From Mycobacterium hubeiense (GTDB taxonomy: Bacteria > Actinomycetota > Actinomycetes > Mycobacteriales > Mycobacteriaceae), in NCBI RefSeq assembly GCF_002838065.1, contig NZ_PIZU01000033.1, positions 1 to 58,111 of the forward strand: a DNA stretch of 58,111 bases, in the 5' to 3' direction. The notes beneath the pieces were generated by a model that saw only the letters and a list, made by a program, of their open reading frames with translations, was not told the DNA's origin and did not search any database. How positions within the stretch are numbered: position 1 is the stretch's first letter; the number at the start of each line of letters is the position of its first letter. Positions 45,493 through 54,563 of this stretch are shown piece by piece. The position numbers and the translations under genes were made by a program.

Positions 45493-47544
45493 TTAGAGAA
45501 TGGCCGCGACGCTCGCCTCCGGACGCAGATCCAGCCGTCGCAGCAACTGGGCGTTCAGCGCGACCACGACCGTCGAGAGCGACATCAAGATCGCGCCCAC
45601 CGACATCGGCATGACAAAGCCGATCGGCGCCAGCACGCCCGCCGCCAGCGGCACCGAAATCAAGTTGTATCCCGCTGCCCACCAAAGGTTTTGCTTCATC
45701 TTGCGGTAGGACTCGCGCGACAGTTGAATCACCGAGAGCACCGACCGCGGATCCGAGCTGGCCAGGATGACGCCGGCCGACGCGATCGCAACGTCGGTGC
45801 CCGCGCCGATGGCAATCCCGACGTCGGCCTGCGCCAGCGCGGGGGCGTCGTTCACGCCGTCACCGACCATCGCCACCTTGCGGCCCTCCGCCTGCAGTGA
45901 CGTCACCTTGGCGGCCTTGTCCTCCGGCCGCACCCCGGCGAACACCCGGTCGACGCCGAGCTGGGCCGCGACGGATTCGGCCACCGCCTCCGCGTCGCCG
46001 GTGATCATCACCACCTCGATGCCGAGCTTGTGCAGTGCGTCGACGGCTTGCTGGGACTCCGGCCGCACCTCGTCGGCAAGCGCCAGTGCGCCCACCACCG
46101 CATCGTCGACCAGCACGTGCAGGATGATGGCGCCCTCCTCGCGCCAGGGTTTGGCGTCCGGCAGCTCAGGCGCACCGGCCTCCTGAAGCAACCGGGGCCC
46201 GCCGACGCGGATGATGTGGCCGTCGACCGTGGCGGTCACTCCCACGGCGGGCGACGAGCTGAAGTCCGAGGACGACAGCACCGTCACCTTGCGGCGCCGC
46301 GCGGCGTCGACGATGGCGCGGGCCAGCGGATGCTCGGAGTCGGACTCGGCGGCTGCCGCCAGGGCGAGCACCTCATCCGCGGGTCGCCCGGTGGTGGCGA
46401 CGGCCGTCACGGTCGGTTCGCCCTTGGTCAGCGTGCCGGTCTTGTCGAACAACACGGCGTCGACGGTGCGCATGCTCTCCAGCGCCAGCCGGTCCTTGAC
46501 CAGGACCCCGCCGCGGGCCGCGCGTTCGGTGGCGATGGACACCACCAGCGGGATGGCCAGGCCAAGCGCGTGCGGGCACGCGATCACCAGCACCGTGATG
46601 GTCCGCACCACGGCTTCCTGGGGCAGACCGAGGAAGCTCCACACCACCGCGGTGACGACGGCCGCGCCCAGCGCGAACCAGAACAGCCAGCCGGCGGCGA
46701 CATCGGCGATGCGCTGCGCGCGCGACGACGAGTTCTGCGCCTCGGTGACCAGGCGCTGGATGCCGGCCAGGGCGGTGTCGTCGCCCACTGCGGTCACCTC
46801 CACGCGCAGGCCGGAGTCGGTGGCGACGGTGCCGGCGACGACGTCGTCACCGATCCCGCGCCGGACCGGTCGGGATTCGCCGGTCACCATCGATTCGTCC
46901 ATCTCGGCGGTGCCGTCGACGATCTGCCCGTCGGCGGGCGCGCTGGCGCCCGGGCGCACGATCACGACGTCGCCGACCCGCAGATCGGCCGGGGCGACCG
47001 TTTCGGTGCCGCCGTCGGTGACCCGCTCGGCCTCGTCGGGCAGCAGCGCGGCCAGCGAGTCCAGCGCCGACGTGGTTTGCGCCAGGGAGCGCATCTCGAT
47101 CCAGTGGCCCAGCAGCATGATCACGATCAGCAGCGCCAGCTCCCACCAGAAGTCCAGTTGGTGATCCAGCACGCCCACGCTCGCACCCCATGAGGAGATG
47201 AAGGCGACCGTGATGGCCAGGCCGATCAGCAGCATCATCCCCGGTGCGCGCGAACGGATTTCGCTGACGGCGCCGGATAGGAACGGCCGGCCGCCCCACA
47301 GGTACATCACCGTGCCCAATACGGGCGAGACCCATCGGGCGCCGGGGAAGTCAGGCAATGGGTAGCCGAGGATCATCGCGAACATCCCCGACAGCGCGAC
47401 CGTCGGAACGGCCAGCACGAGCATCACCCAGAACAGGCGACGGAACTGGGCGACGTGATCGCCATGGCCGCCGTGGCCCTCATGTTCGCCGCGTCGCGCG
47501 TGCTGATCGTGCTCCGCGTGCTGGAGGTGGTCGGTGTGGGTCAT
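45493..47544 (-). CDS. CopB-type (CPH) heavy-metal P-type ATPase
   Basis: A 683-residue P1B ATPase from the ATG at 47544; a longer frame upstream crosses the operator. The first 30 residues are His-rich (MTHTDHLQHAEHDQHARRG). The membrane motif is CPHALGLAIPL, the CPH class seen in copper or silver exporters such as CopB. The phosphorylation loop is DKTGTLTKG, with HPLARAI in the nucleotide domain and MVGDGVNDAPAL near the end. Eight membrane helices are expected. A copper-type palindrome lies just upstream. Confidence 0.92.
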   Translation of the reverse strand: MTHTDHLQHAEHDQHARRGEHEGHGGHGDHVAQFRRLFWVMLVLAVPTVALSGMFAMILGYPLPDFPGARWVSPVLGTVMYLWGGRPFLSGAVSEIRSRAPGMMLLIGLAITVAFISSWGASVGVLDHQLDFWWELALLIVIMLLGHWIEMRSLAQTTSALDSLAALLPDEAERVTDGGTETVAPADLRVGDVVIVRPGASAPADGQIVDGTAEMDESMVTGESRPVRRGIGDDVVAGTVATDSGLRVEVTAVGDDTALAGIQRLVTEAQNSSSRAQRIADVAAGWLFWFALGAAVVTAVVWSFLGLPQEAVVRTITVLVIACPHALGLAIPLVVSIATERAARGGVLVKDRLALESMRTVDAVLFDKTGTLTKGEPTVTAVATTGRPADEVLALAAAAESDSEHPLARAIVDAARRRKVTVLSSSDFSSSPAVGVTATVDGHIIRVGGPRLLQEAGAPELPDAKPWREEGAIILHVLVDDAVVGALALADEVRPESQQAVDALHKLGIEVVMITGDAEAVAESVAAQLGVDRVFAGVRPEDKAAKVTSLQAEGRKVAMVGDGVNDAPALAQADVGIAIGAGTDVAIASAGVILASSDPRSVLSVIQLSRESYRKMKQNLWWAAGYNLISVPLAAGVLAPIGFVMPMSVGAILMSLSTVVVALNAQLLRRLDLRPEASVAAIL

Positions 47545-47553
47545 ACCGGTCAC

Positions 47554-47576
47554 TATATACCCCCTGGGGGTATATA
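47554..47576. promoter_or_regulatory. Perfect 23-bp palindrome, CsoR/RicR-type copper operator
   Basis: TATATACCCCC, a single T, and GGGGGTATATA form a perfect palindrome 10 bp upstream of the ATPase start. Its core TACCC-N5-GGGTA is the RicR box of mycobacteria and resembles CsoR operators in general. The repressor would be displaced by Cu(I). It also lies 33 bp upstream of the divergent thioesterase gene, which may share the control. Confidence 0.8.
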
Positions 47577-47608
47577 ACCACCTCCCGTGGACGCCAGGCT
47601 GGGTCGCG

Positions 47609-48412
47609 ATGTCATACCCGCCGAATACCCCGTTGGGCCGATTAGGTGTCGAGACACTCGACGAGAATCCGCGCCGATGCGTGGCGTCGATCCCGGTCGG
47701 CGGGCTGGTCAACCCCTTGACCGGCGCGCCCACGATCGCGCCGATGGCGATGCTGGTCGACCATGTCGGCGGCCTGGTCAACCACTACCGCCGCGAGCCC
47801 GGCGAGTGGACCGTGTCCAGCGAACTGGCGCTGGAGTTGACCCCGGACGCCACGGCGCTGATCGCGGCCGCGCCGCAGATCCCCGTGGTCGCGACGGGCC
47901 GACCGTTCGGCACCAGAGGCGCCGCCGCGCTAGGACTGTGTGAACTCACCCACGGCGGTGAGCTGGTCGCGACGGCAACCGTGAGGTCGTTCTACGTCCG
48001 CGCGCCGGAGGACATCGCCGAATGGCGTCCCGCTCCGTCAGCCGCTGCCCCGCCCGCCGGCCTCGCCGAGAAGTTGGCGGTGCGCGTCGCCGAAAGCGGC
48101 GGTTCCGCAATGGTTTTGCAGCAGCTGCCCGATCCGGTGCTCAACAACTTGATCGGCATCGTGCACGGTGGCGTGTCGTCCGCCGCGCTCGAGTTGGTGG
48201 CGTCGGCGGCAGTCAACGATGGGCGTGCCGATCCGCTGCACACCGCATCGCTGCGCGTCAACTTCCTGCGCCCGTTCCAGGGCGGCACCGAATCCCGTTA
48301 CGAGGGAACCGCTTTACGCGTCGGCCGCAGCAGCGGGGTGGGCGAGGCGCGGGCCGTCGGCGACGACGGAGAAGTGGCGATCATCGCCCGGCTGACCGCA
48401 TATTCCAGATAG
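47609..48412 (+). CDS. Acyl-CoA thioesterase-like double hot-dog protein
   Basis: A 267-residue protein from the ATG at 47609. The C-terminal half has the hot-dog pattern of PaaI-like thioesterases: NLIGIVHGGVSSAALELVA with the HGG loop, and ASLRVNFLRPFQGG. The N-terminal half repeats a weaker hot-dog fold (VNPLTGAPTIAPMAMLVDHVGG). It would hydrolyse acyl-CoA esters; the substrate is unknown. It is divergent from the metal ATPase. Confidence 0.75.
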   Translation: MSYPPNTPLGRLGVETLDENPRRCVASIPVGGLVNPLTGAPTIAPMAMLVDHVGGLVNHYRREPGEWTVSSELALELTPDATALIAAAPQIPVVATGRPFGTRGAAALGLCELTHGGELVATATVRSFYVRAPEDIAEWRPAPSAAAPPAGLAEKLAVRVAESGGSAMVLQQLPDPVLNNLIGIVHGGVSSAALELVASAAVNDGRADPLHTASLRVNFLRPFQGGTESRYEGTALRVGRSSGVGEARAVGDDGEVAIIARLTAYSR

Positions 48413-48422
48413 CATTCGCAGC

Positions 48423-49811
48423 ATGCCCGAGGCAGCCGACGAGCGGGGCGGGCCGGGCGGCTTCATCCGTCGTTCCGGATACCTGCGTAAGTGGCTGATC
48501 CTGGGCATCTCGATCGGTGTCATCGCGGGATTGGGCGCGGTGCTCTTCTACCTGGCGCTCGACTACGCCGGCCAGTTTCTACTGGGCTATCTCGCCGGCT
48601 ACCACATCCCCAAACCTGTTGGCGACGGCGGAGATCCGGGCTCAGCAGGGTTCGATCGGCCGTGGGCGATCCCGTTGGTGGCGTTCGGCGGTGCGCTGGT
48701 ATCCGCGTGGCTTGTCGCCAAGTTCGCACCCGAGGCGGAAGGTCACGGCACCGACAGCGCGATCGAGGCGGTGCACACCGACCCGCGGTCCATCCGCACG
48801 CGGGCGATCGTGGTGAAAACCGTTGCAAGCGCACTGACCATCGGCTCGGGCGGCTCCGGCGGTCGTGAGGGGCCGGCGGCCCAGATCTCGGCGGGTTTCG
48901 GATCGCTGCTGACGCGCCGGCTCGACCTCTCCGACGAGGACGGCCGGCTCGCAGTGTCGCTGGGCATCGGGTCGGGCATCGGTGCGATCTTCGGGGCGCC
49001 GCTGGGCGGCGCGGTGCTGGCCGCGTCGATTGTCTACCGCGAGGACTTCGACTACAAAGCGCTGGTGCCGGGATTCATCACTTCGGCCACCGCGTATTCG
49101 GTGTTCGGGTCGATCCTGGGATTCGACCCGCTATTTGGCTTTCTCGCCGCGGATTTCCGGTTCGACCATCCGCTGCAACTGATTTGGTACGTCGTGCTGG
49201 GCATCGTGGCCGCGGGCGTGGGCCTGCTCTATGCGCAGACGTTCTACGGCACCGTCGCGTTGACCGCACGACTGCCCGGCCACAAGGTACTGAAGCCGGC
49301 CGTCGGGGGTTTATTGGTCGGGCTGCTGGCACTGGTGATTCCGCAGGTGCTGGCGAGCGGCTACGGGTGGGCGCAGAAGGCGGCCTCCACCGAGGATCTG
49401 ATGGCGATCCCGCTGTGGATCGTGCTCATTTTGCCGATCGCCAAGATCGTCGCGACGTCGCTGTCCATCGGCACCGGCGGTTCGGGCGGCATCTTCGGCC
49501 CCGGCGTAGTCATCGGCGCCTTTGTCGGCGCGGCGATCTGGCGGCTGGCCCACGACATCGGGATGCCAGGGCTACCGGACGGTCCCGCGGTGTTCGTCGT
49601 GGTGGGGATGATGGCGTGCTTCGGCAGTGTCGCGCACGCGCCGCTGGCCGTAATGATCATGGTGGTCGAGATGACGGGCTCGTTCTCCGTCGTACCGTGC
49701 GCGATGGTCGCAGTCGGCATCGCCTCCCTGCTTGTCTCCCGCACAGATGTGACGATCTATCGGGCCCAGCGCCTCAACCGCGACGCTGCCCTTCCCCGCG
49801 GGAAGACGTAA
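48423..49811 (+). CDS. CLC-family chloride channel/antiporter (Rv0143c ortholog)
   Basis: A 462-residue membrane protein with the CLC signatures SGGSGGREGPAAQ near residue 143 and GTGGSGGIFGPGVVIGAF near 348. The segment IGSGIGAIFGAPLGGAVLA supplies the pore helix. It has no C-terminal CBS domains. It starts the block that follows the Rv0143c-Rv0137c order in reverse. Confidence 0.9.
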   Translation: MPEAADERGGPGGFIRRSGYLRKWLILGISIGVIAGLGAVLFYLALDYAGQFLLGYLAGYHIPKPVGDGGDPGSAGFDRPWAIPLVAFGGALVSAWLVAKFAPEAEGHGTDSAIEAVHTDPRSIRTRAIVVKTVASALTIGSGGSGGREGPAAQISAGFGSLLTRRLDLSDEDGRLAVSLGIGSGIGAIFGAPLGGAVLAASIVYREDFDYKALVPGFITSATAYSVFGSILGFDPLFGFLAADFRFDHPLQLIWYVVLGIVAAGVGLLYAQTFYGTVALTARLPGHKVLKPAVGGLLVGLLALVIPQVLASGYGWAQKAASTEDLMAIPLWIVLILPIAKIVATSLSIGTGGSGGIFGPGVVIGAFVGAAIWRLAHDIGMPGLPDGPAVFVVVGMMACFGSVAHAPLAVMIMVVEMTGSFSVVPCAMVAVGIASLLVSRTDVTIYRAQRLNRDAALPRGKT

Positions 49812-49818
49812 ACAGCTC

Positions 49819-49950
49819 GTGTTCTGGCTGGCACCGCTCATCGGCGCAGTGATCGCCGGCATCGCCTACCCGTATCTGTTCGGCCGGCACGAAGAACTGG
49901 CCGAACACCCGGTGCGTGACGACGCGCTGGAGGAGGGTCGGGCCGACTAG
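49819..49950 (+). pseudogene. Aquaporin Z C-terminal fragment
   Basis: A 43-codon frame after the chloride channel reads FWLAPLIGAVIAGIAYPYLF, then GRHEELAEHPVRDD. This matches the sixth membrane helix and tail of AqpZ-type aquaporins (compare FWVVPIVGGIIGGLIY in E. coli). The other five helices and both NPA motifs are missing. It begins 7 bp after the channel stop, so the rest was deleted. Its TAG interlocks with the dps stop in CTAG. Confidence 0.65.
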
Positions 49951-50513
49951 GACTTGGTCCCCGCGCCGGCCTTGCGGCGTGCCGTGCTCGCAGCGCTGCG
50001 TTCGGTGGACTTGCCCTCGTGGGCCAGCTTCCCACCGGCGTTCTCGAGGTGCGCCCGCACGAACCACTGGAACTTCTCCAGCTCGGCGGCGTGCTCCTCG
50101 AGGATGTTCTCGGTCACCGGGTCGAGTTCAGAGATACGGTGTATGGCCTTGCGGGTGTCCTCGATCACGCCGTTGTACACCAGATCCAACGCGGCCAAGT
50201 GCGCCTGCACGTTGTCGCGGCCGACGGAGTAGTCGTCCCAGGTGCGGTCCTTGATGATCGCGCCGGGCGTACCCTGCGGCGACTTGCCCAGGGTGGCGAT
50301 CCGCTCGGCGGCCTCGTCGGCGAACTTACGCACCAATTCGACCTGCGGATCAATCATCTCGTGGACGCCGATGAAGTTGGGCCCCACCACATTCCAGTGG
50401 ATGTGCTTGAGCGTCAGATGCAGGTCGTTGTACGTGCTGAGCTGCTTCTGCAGCAGGTCGGCGACCTCCGCGCCCTCCTTCTCCGAAAGCCCCGGGATAG
50501 TGAATTCGGTCAT
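49947..50513 (-). CDS. dps: DNA-binding ferritin-like protein Dps
   Basis: A 188-residue protein from the ATG at 50513, close to M. smegmatis Dps1. It oxidises Fe(II) with peroxide in a 12-mer and shields DNA. The intersubunit ferroxidase site is marked by LKHIHWNVVG, the GVHEMIDPQVE segment and the DEAAERI helix. The Lys/Arg-rich tail (STARRKAGAGTKS) matches the DNA-binding tail known in Dps1. An open frame upstream is not protein-like. Confidence 0.93.
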   Translation of the reverse strand: MTEFTIPGLSEKEGAEVADLLQKQLSTYNDLHLTLKHIHWNVVGPNFIGVHEMIDPQVELVRKFADEAAERIATLGKSPQGTPGAIIKDRTWDDYSVGRDNVQAHLAALDLVYNGVIEDTRKAIHRISELDPVTENILEEHAAELEKFQWFVRAHLENAGGKLAHEGKSTERSAASTARRKAGAGTKS

Positions 50514-50578
50514 AAATAGCTCCTTCGCATGATCGGTCCCGCCCGCACGGTTACCCGGGCAGGACCGTCGGTAATCAC

Positions 50579-51490
50579 TCAGAGCGCGCGCAGATTGGGA
50601 ATGGCTTGCCGGGCGCCGAATCGGGGATTGCGCGCCAGACCGCTGACTTCGAGCAGCCGCACCGCGCGGTGGCGATGCGGGCGCAGCGGTTCCAGCAGCT
50701 CCACCATTGCCGCGTCGTCGATCGGCCGTCCCAGCAGGCTCCACCCGATCACCTTGGCCAGGTGGTAGTCGCCGACCGAGAGCGCGTCGGCGTCGCCGAA
50801 AGCCCGCTGAGCGGTCTCAGCCGCGGTCCATTCCCCCACGCCGGGCAGCGACGTCATTGCGGCCCGGGCGTCTTCGGGCGTGCGGGTCGCCAGCCTCTCC
50901 AGAGCGTCCGCGCGCTGCGCACAGCCGACGACGGTGCGGGCGCGGCCAGGATCGACGTTGGCCCGGTGAAACTCCCACGACGGGATTCGCCGCCACACGT
51001 CGGCCGACGGCGGAACCCGCATGTGAGTCGGCGCCGGGCCCGGTGCGGGCGCCCCGTAGCGCGTCACCAGATGACGCCAGGCCCGTCGCGCATCCATGCC
51101 CGACACCCGTTGTTCGAGCACCGCCGGGACGAGCGCTTCGAGCACCCGGCCGGTGCGGCCCAGCCGCAGATGCGGCACCCGCTGATGGGCGGCGGCGATG
51201 GTCGGCTCGTAGGGCACGAAGCCCGAACGGTCATCGTCGGCGCCGAGCAGCGCCGGCAGCGCTTCGGCGAATTCCGTTGCGCCGCTTCCCCACGCCTCGC
51301 AGTCAACGGTGTCGGGAGCCGACCGGGTGATGCGGGCGGTGACGGGCCCGCTGCTCATCAGGCTGGTGCGCCAGATCGCGCCGTCGGGCGCGACGTGGTA
51401 GCACGGATCGCCGCGGCCGCGGCGCAACGGCGACAGGGTCAGCGACGGGCTGGCCGGCCCGTCGAAGACCACACTGGCCTGCGCATGCAC
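50579..51490 (-). CDS. HhH-GPD DNA glycosylase, AlkA-like (Rv0142 ortholog)
   Basis: A 303-residue base-excision repair enzyme from the GTG at 51490, 4 bp after the DUF427 gene. The helix-hairpin-helix is LPGVGEWTAAETA and the catalytic Asp lies in SVGDYHLAK, both near residues 215-245. It probably removes alkylated bases. The length is close to the 308 residues of Rv0142. Confidence 0.83.
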   Translation of the reverse strand: MHAQASVVFDGPASPSLTLSPLRRGRGDPCYHVAPDGAIWRTSLMSSGPVTARITRSAPDTVDCEAWGSGATEFAEALPALLGADDDRSGFVPYEPTIAAAHQRVPHLRLGRTGRVLEALVPAVLEQRVSGMDARRAWRHLVTRYGAPAPGPAPTHMRVPPSADVWRRIPSWEFHRANVDPGRARTVVGCAQRADALERLATRTPEDARAAMTSLPGVGEWTAAETAQRAFGDADALSVGDYHLAKVIGWSLLGRPIDDAAMVELLEPLRPHRHRAVRLLEVSGLARNPRFGARQAIPNLRAL

Positions 51491-51494
51491 CGCA

Positions 51495-51869
51495 TCAGGT
51501 TACGGCGATGTCCGCCTTGTCCGGATAGAACGCGACGTGTCCGGCGATGGCAGCGACCGCGGGATAGGGCTGCTCGTAGGTCCAGATCGCATCCTTGACG
51601 GTGCGGCCATCGGATGTGACGACGTGGTAGTAGCCGGCCTCGCCCTTGAACGGGCAGTAGGTGGTGGTGTCGCTGCGGGTCAGCCGCGCGTTGTCTACGT
51701 CACGCATCGGGATGTATTGCACTGCGGGGTAGGTGGACTCCTGCAGCGTCAGGGCATTGTCGCTCTCGGCGATGACGTCATCGCCGACCTTTACCGTCAC
51801 GTGTCTGCCGGTCGGCTCGACGGTGATCGGATGCTCGGCGGTGGGCTGTAGGACGGGGCGGTCGGTCAT
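51495..51869 (-). CDS. DUF427 family protein (Rv0140 ortholog)
   Basis: A 124-residue beta-rich protein from the ATG at 51869. The family marks are VIAESDNALTLQEST, VQYIPMRDVD and TTTYCPFKGEAGYYHV. The biochemical role is unknown. Co-directional with the glycosylase and divergent from the SRPBCC gene. Confidence 0.85.
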   Translation of the reverse strand: MTDRPVLQPTAEHPITVEPTGRHVTVKVGDDVIAESDNALTLQESTYPAVQYIPMRDVDNARLTRSDTTTYCPFKGEAGYYHVVTSDGRTVKDAIWTYEQPYPAVAAIAGHVAFYPDKADIAVT

Positions 51870-51909
51870 GCTGACCTCCAACGTGACGACGACCACTATT
51901 GTTCCTCAC

Positions 51910-52374
51910 ATGACTGCCCCCGCCACCGCCCAAGCCGACGTGACGATCGCCGCCGACCCCGGCACCGTCTACCGCATGATCACCGACCTGCCGACATTGG
52001 CGTCGCTCGCCGAGGAAGCCCACGCGATGGAGTGGCAGAAGGGCGATGCGGCCCAGCCGGGCGCGGTGTTCAAGGGCCACAACCGCAACGGCTCGCGCAC
52101 CTGGACCACGGTGTGCACGGTCACCGACGCCGAACCCGGGCGCAGATTCGCCTTCGACGTGAAGTCGATGATGTTGCCCGTCGCGCACTGGCGCTACGAC
52201 ATCACGCCCACCGACGGCGGCTGCACCGTGACCGAGGCGACGTGGGACCGTCGGCCGGGATGGTTCAAGAAGGTCGCCGGCCTGGCGACGGGCGTGCGCG
52301 ATCGCACCGCCGCCAACGCCGAGCACATCCGGCTGACGCTGCAGCGGCTCAAGGAGAAGGCGGAAAGCGCTTAG
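51910..52374 (+). CDS. SRPBCC (START-like) family protein
   Basis: A 154-residue helix-grip protein from the ATG at 51910: the opening DVTIAADPGTVYRMITDLP, the middle beta strands GSRTWTTVCTVTDAEPGRRF, and a long C-terminal helix. It likely binds a hydrophobic ligand. It may correspond to the Rv0141c slot by position but is a different family as far as I can tell. Confidence 0.8.
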   Translation: MTAPATAQADVTIAADPGTVYRMITDLPTLASLAEEAHAMEWQKGDAAQPGAVFKGHNRNGSRTWTTVCTVTDAEPGRRFAFDVKSMMLPVAHWRYDITPTDGGCTVTEATWDRRPGWFKKVAGLATGVRDRTAANAEHIRLTLQRLKEKAESA

Positions 52375-52447
52375 CCCGTCGCGAGATTGCTTACAGGCAG
52401 GCCCCTACTCGCACTTCGTCTGCCGGAACGCAATTTCGCGATCGGAA

Positions 52448-53812
52448 TCAGGGCTTGCGGGCGATCCGGTCGGCCAGCTTCGCGATCGGCGAGGTGCTCG
52501 CCCGCCCCCGTGCCTCATGTCGGTCGGCAAGCTTGTAGGCGAGGTAGAGACCGCGAACGCCCAGCCAGCGCAACGGCTCCGGCTCCCAGTTGCGTGAGCG
52601 ATGGCCCACCCAGGGCAGCTCGGTCAATGGGGTTCGACGGCCACACACCAGGTCGGCCAGTGTCCGACCGGCGAGATTGGCGGCGGTGACGCCGTGGCCG
52701 ACGTATCCGCCGGCCCAGCCCAGGCCCGTCGCCCGGTCCAGCACCACGCTGGCCTCCCAGTCGCGGGGCACCGCGAGCACACCGCACCACCCGTGTGCGA
52801 TCGGCACATCGCGGACTTGTGGCAGCACCGCGTGCAGCGTCGCGGTGAGGTGCTTGATGGTGCGCTCGGGCACGCGTCCGTCGATGTCGGTGCGCGACGC
52901 GTAGCGGTACGGCACGCTGCGGCCGCCGATCGCGATGCGATTGTCGACGGTGCGTTGGGCATAGAAGAAGCCGTGCGCGGTGTCGCCCAGGGTTTCGCGG
53001 CCGTGCCACCCGATGGAGTCCCAGATGTCGTCGGCAATCGGCTCGGTGGCGATCATCGAGCTGTTCATCGGCAACCATTGGCGTCGCAGGCCCGGCAGCG
53101 CGGCGGTGAATCCCTCGGTGGCGCGCAACACGATTGGCGCACGAACGGTGCCGAGCGGCGTCGTCGCGCGACCCGGCTGGAGGTCGGTGACCGGTGACTG
53201 TTCGTAGAGGTCGACACCGAGCCGCCCTACTACATCGGCCAGGCCGCGCGCCAGCTGAGCCGGCTGTACCCGCGCGCAGTGTGGATTGTGATAGGCCGAA
53301 ACCACGCCACTGAGCCGGATCCGTTCGCCCGCTTCGTCTTTCATCAAGGGGACAACGTCGACGTGCCAACGCCGTTCCTCCTCGATCTCCGCGGCCAGCC
53401 GGGCGGCCTGAGCGGGATTGCGGGCGACGTGCAATGTCCCGCCTTTCACGATGCCGGCGTCGATACCTTCCCGCTCGGTGACGTCGATGACCTCGTCGAC
53501 TGCGTCGTTGAGCGTGCGCTGCCAGGCCAGCACGGAGTCACGCCCGTAGAGCGCGGCCATCCGGTTGCGGTCGCCAGGCACGAGGCCGGACAGCCAGCCT
53601 CCGTTGCGGCCGGACGCACCGAAGCCGGCGAAGCGGGCCTCGAGGATGGCGATACGCAGCGACGGGTCGGCGCGCTTGAGGTAGTACGCCGTCCATAGCC
53701 CGGTGTAGCCGGCGCCGACGATGCACACGTCGGCGTCGCGGTCACCCGGCAGCGGCGGTCGAGACTGCGGTAACCCGTCGAACCAATGCGACACCCGACC
53801 ATTCACAGGCAC
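52448..53812 (-). CDS. FAD-dependent amine/glycine oxidase-like oxidoreductase (DAO family)
   Basis: A 454-residue flavoprotein from the GTG at 53812. VCIVGAGYTGLWTAYYL (GxGxxG) near residue 30 binds FAD, with ASGRNGGWLSG further on; GYVGHGVTAANLAGRTLADL near 395 is the C-terminal FAD contact. It resembles PuuB/gamma-glutamylputrescine oxidases, but the substrate is not evident. No partner gene for polyamine use is nearby. Confidence 0.85.
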   Translation of the reverse strand: MPVNGRVSHWFDGLPQSRPPLPGDRDADVCIVGAGYTGLWTAYYLKRADPSLRIAILEARFAGFGASGRNGGWLSGLVPGDRNRMAALYGRDSVLAWQRTLNDAVDEVIDVTEREGIDAGIVKGGTLHVARNPAQAARLAAEIEEERRWHVDVVPLMKDEAGERIRLSGVVSAYHNPHCARVQPAQLARGLADVVGRLGVDLYEQSPVTDLQPGRATTPLGTVRAPIVLRATEGFTAALPGLRRQWLPMNSSMIATEPIADDIWDSIGWHGRETLGDTAHGFFYAQRTVDNRIAIGGRSVPYRYASRTDIDGRVPERTIKHLTATLHAVLPQVRDVPIAHGWCGVLAVPRDWEASVVLDRATGLGWAGGYVGHGVTAANLAGRTLADLVCGRRTPLTELPWVGHRSRNWEPEPLRWLGVRGLYLAYKLADRHEARGRASTSPIAKLADRIARKP

Positions 53813-53883
53813 CGCCAGATTCTGTCAGGACTTGTCGTACCCCGGGTGCATGGTGGCGGAAGTACCAACGGAAGGAGCACGGA

Positions 53884-54366
53884 ATGTGCTGGCAATGCGA
53901 TCACCCCGACGCGACCCGGGAGGATTACCACGACGTCCTGCGTCGGGTGGTGCGCGAGCACGGCTGGGCGGTGCAGCACGTCGAAGACGACCGGGTCCCG
54001 TTCACATACACCATCGGGCTGTGCCAGGCCGGCCTGCCGGAGTTACTTGTCACCGGCCTTTCGCCCAAGTGGGCGGCGAGACTGCTGAACACGGTGGCCG
54101 AGTACATGGTTCGCGAAAAAGTCCCGAAACCGGGCGACACCATGACGCTGCCCAACGACTGGTTCGCCGAGTTCGTCGAAGTCGCACAGCCCGATGCGCA
54201 CATGGGTCTGGCCGCCAAGTTGTACGGCACCGACCTGCGGGCCATGCAGATCGTCTGGCGTGACAAGCAGGGCCACTCGCCGTGGTGTCCCGAGTTCAAC
54301 CTCGGTGGTCGACGGCAGCCGGTGCTCGGTGTGCGCGGGGCGCTGAGGCGCAGGACGGTGATGTAG
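53884..54366 (+). CDS. DUF4262 family protein
   Basis: A 160-residue soluble protein from the ATG at 53884 (GAAGGAGCACGGA upstream). It opens MCWQCDHPDA and continues GWAVQHVEDDRVPFTYTIGL, typical of DUF4262. Two early cysteines could bind metal. Function unknown. Confidence 0.8.
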   Translation: MCWQCDHPDATREDYHDVLRRVVREHGWAVQHVEDDRVPFTYTIGLCQAGLPELLVTGLSPKWAARLLNTVAEYMVREKVPKPGDTMTLPNDWFAEFVEVAQPDAHMGLAAKLYGTDLRAMQIVWRDKQGHSPWCPEFNLGGRRQPVLGVRGALRRRTVM

Positions 54367-54405
54367 CTGCCGGACGTGGACCTCGCCGCGTAGAGCGGCC
54401 GTGAA

Positions 54406-54559
54406 CTAAAGGGGTGTCACCTCGACGACGATGGCGATGATCCGCGACGCGGCGTCGTTCGGCGGCCGGCCGCAGTTGTCGGTGCGCACTGTCTCCCGCG
54501 CCAGTCAAGGCCAGCTGCCAGCACAGCAGCATCACGACGAGGATCGCGAATCGACGCAT
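54406..54559 (-). pseudogene. Small secreted protein, one-base frameshift
   Basis: From the ATG at 54559 a signal peptide reads MRRFAILVVMLLCWQLALTGA. The original frame then becomes an Arg/His-rich shadow. Skipping one G of the GGG run (CCC at 54495-54497 on the plus strand) gives ETVRTDNCGRPPNDAASRII and then AIVVEVTPL with a stop at 54406. The joined 50-residue product looks like a small exported protein with one Cys. It is broken, or there is a base error. Confidence 0.4.
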
Positions 54560-54563
54560 GTAT

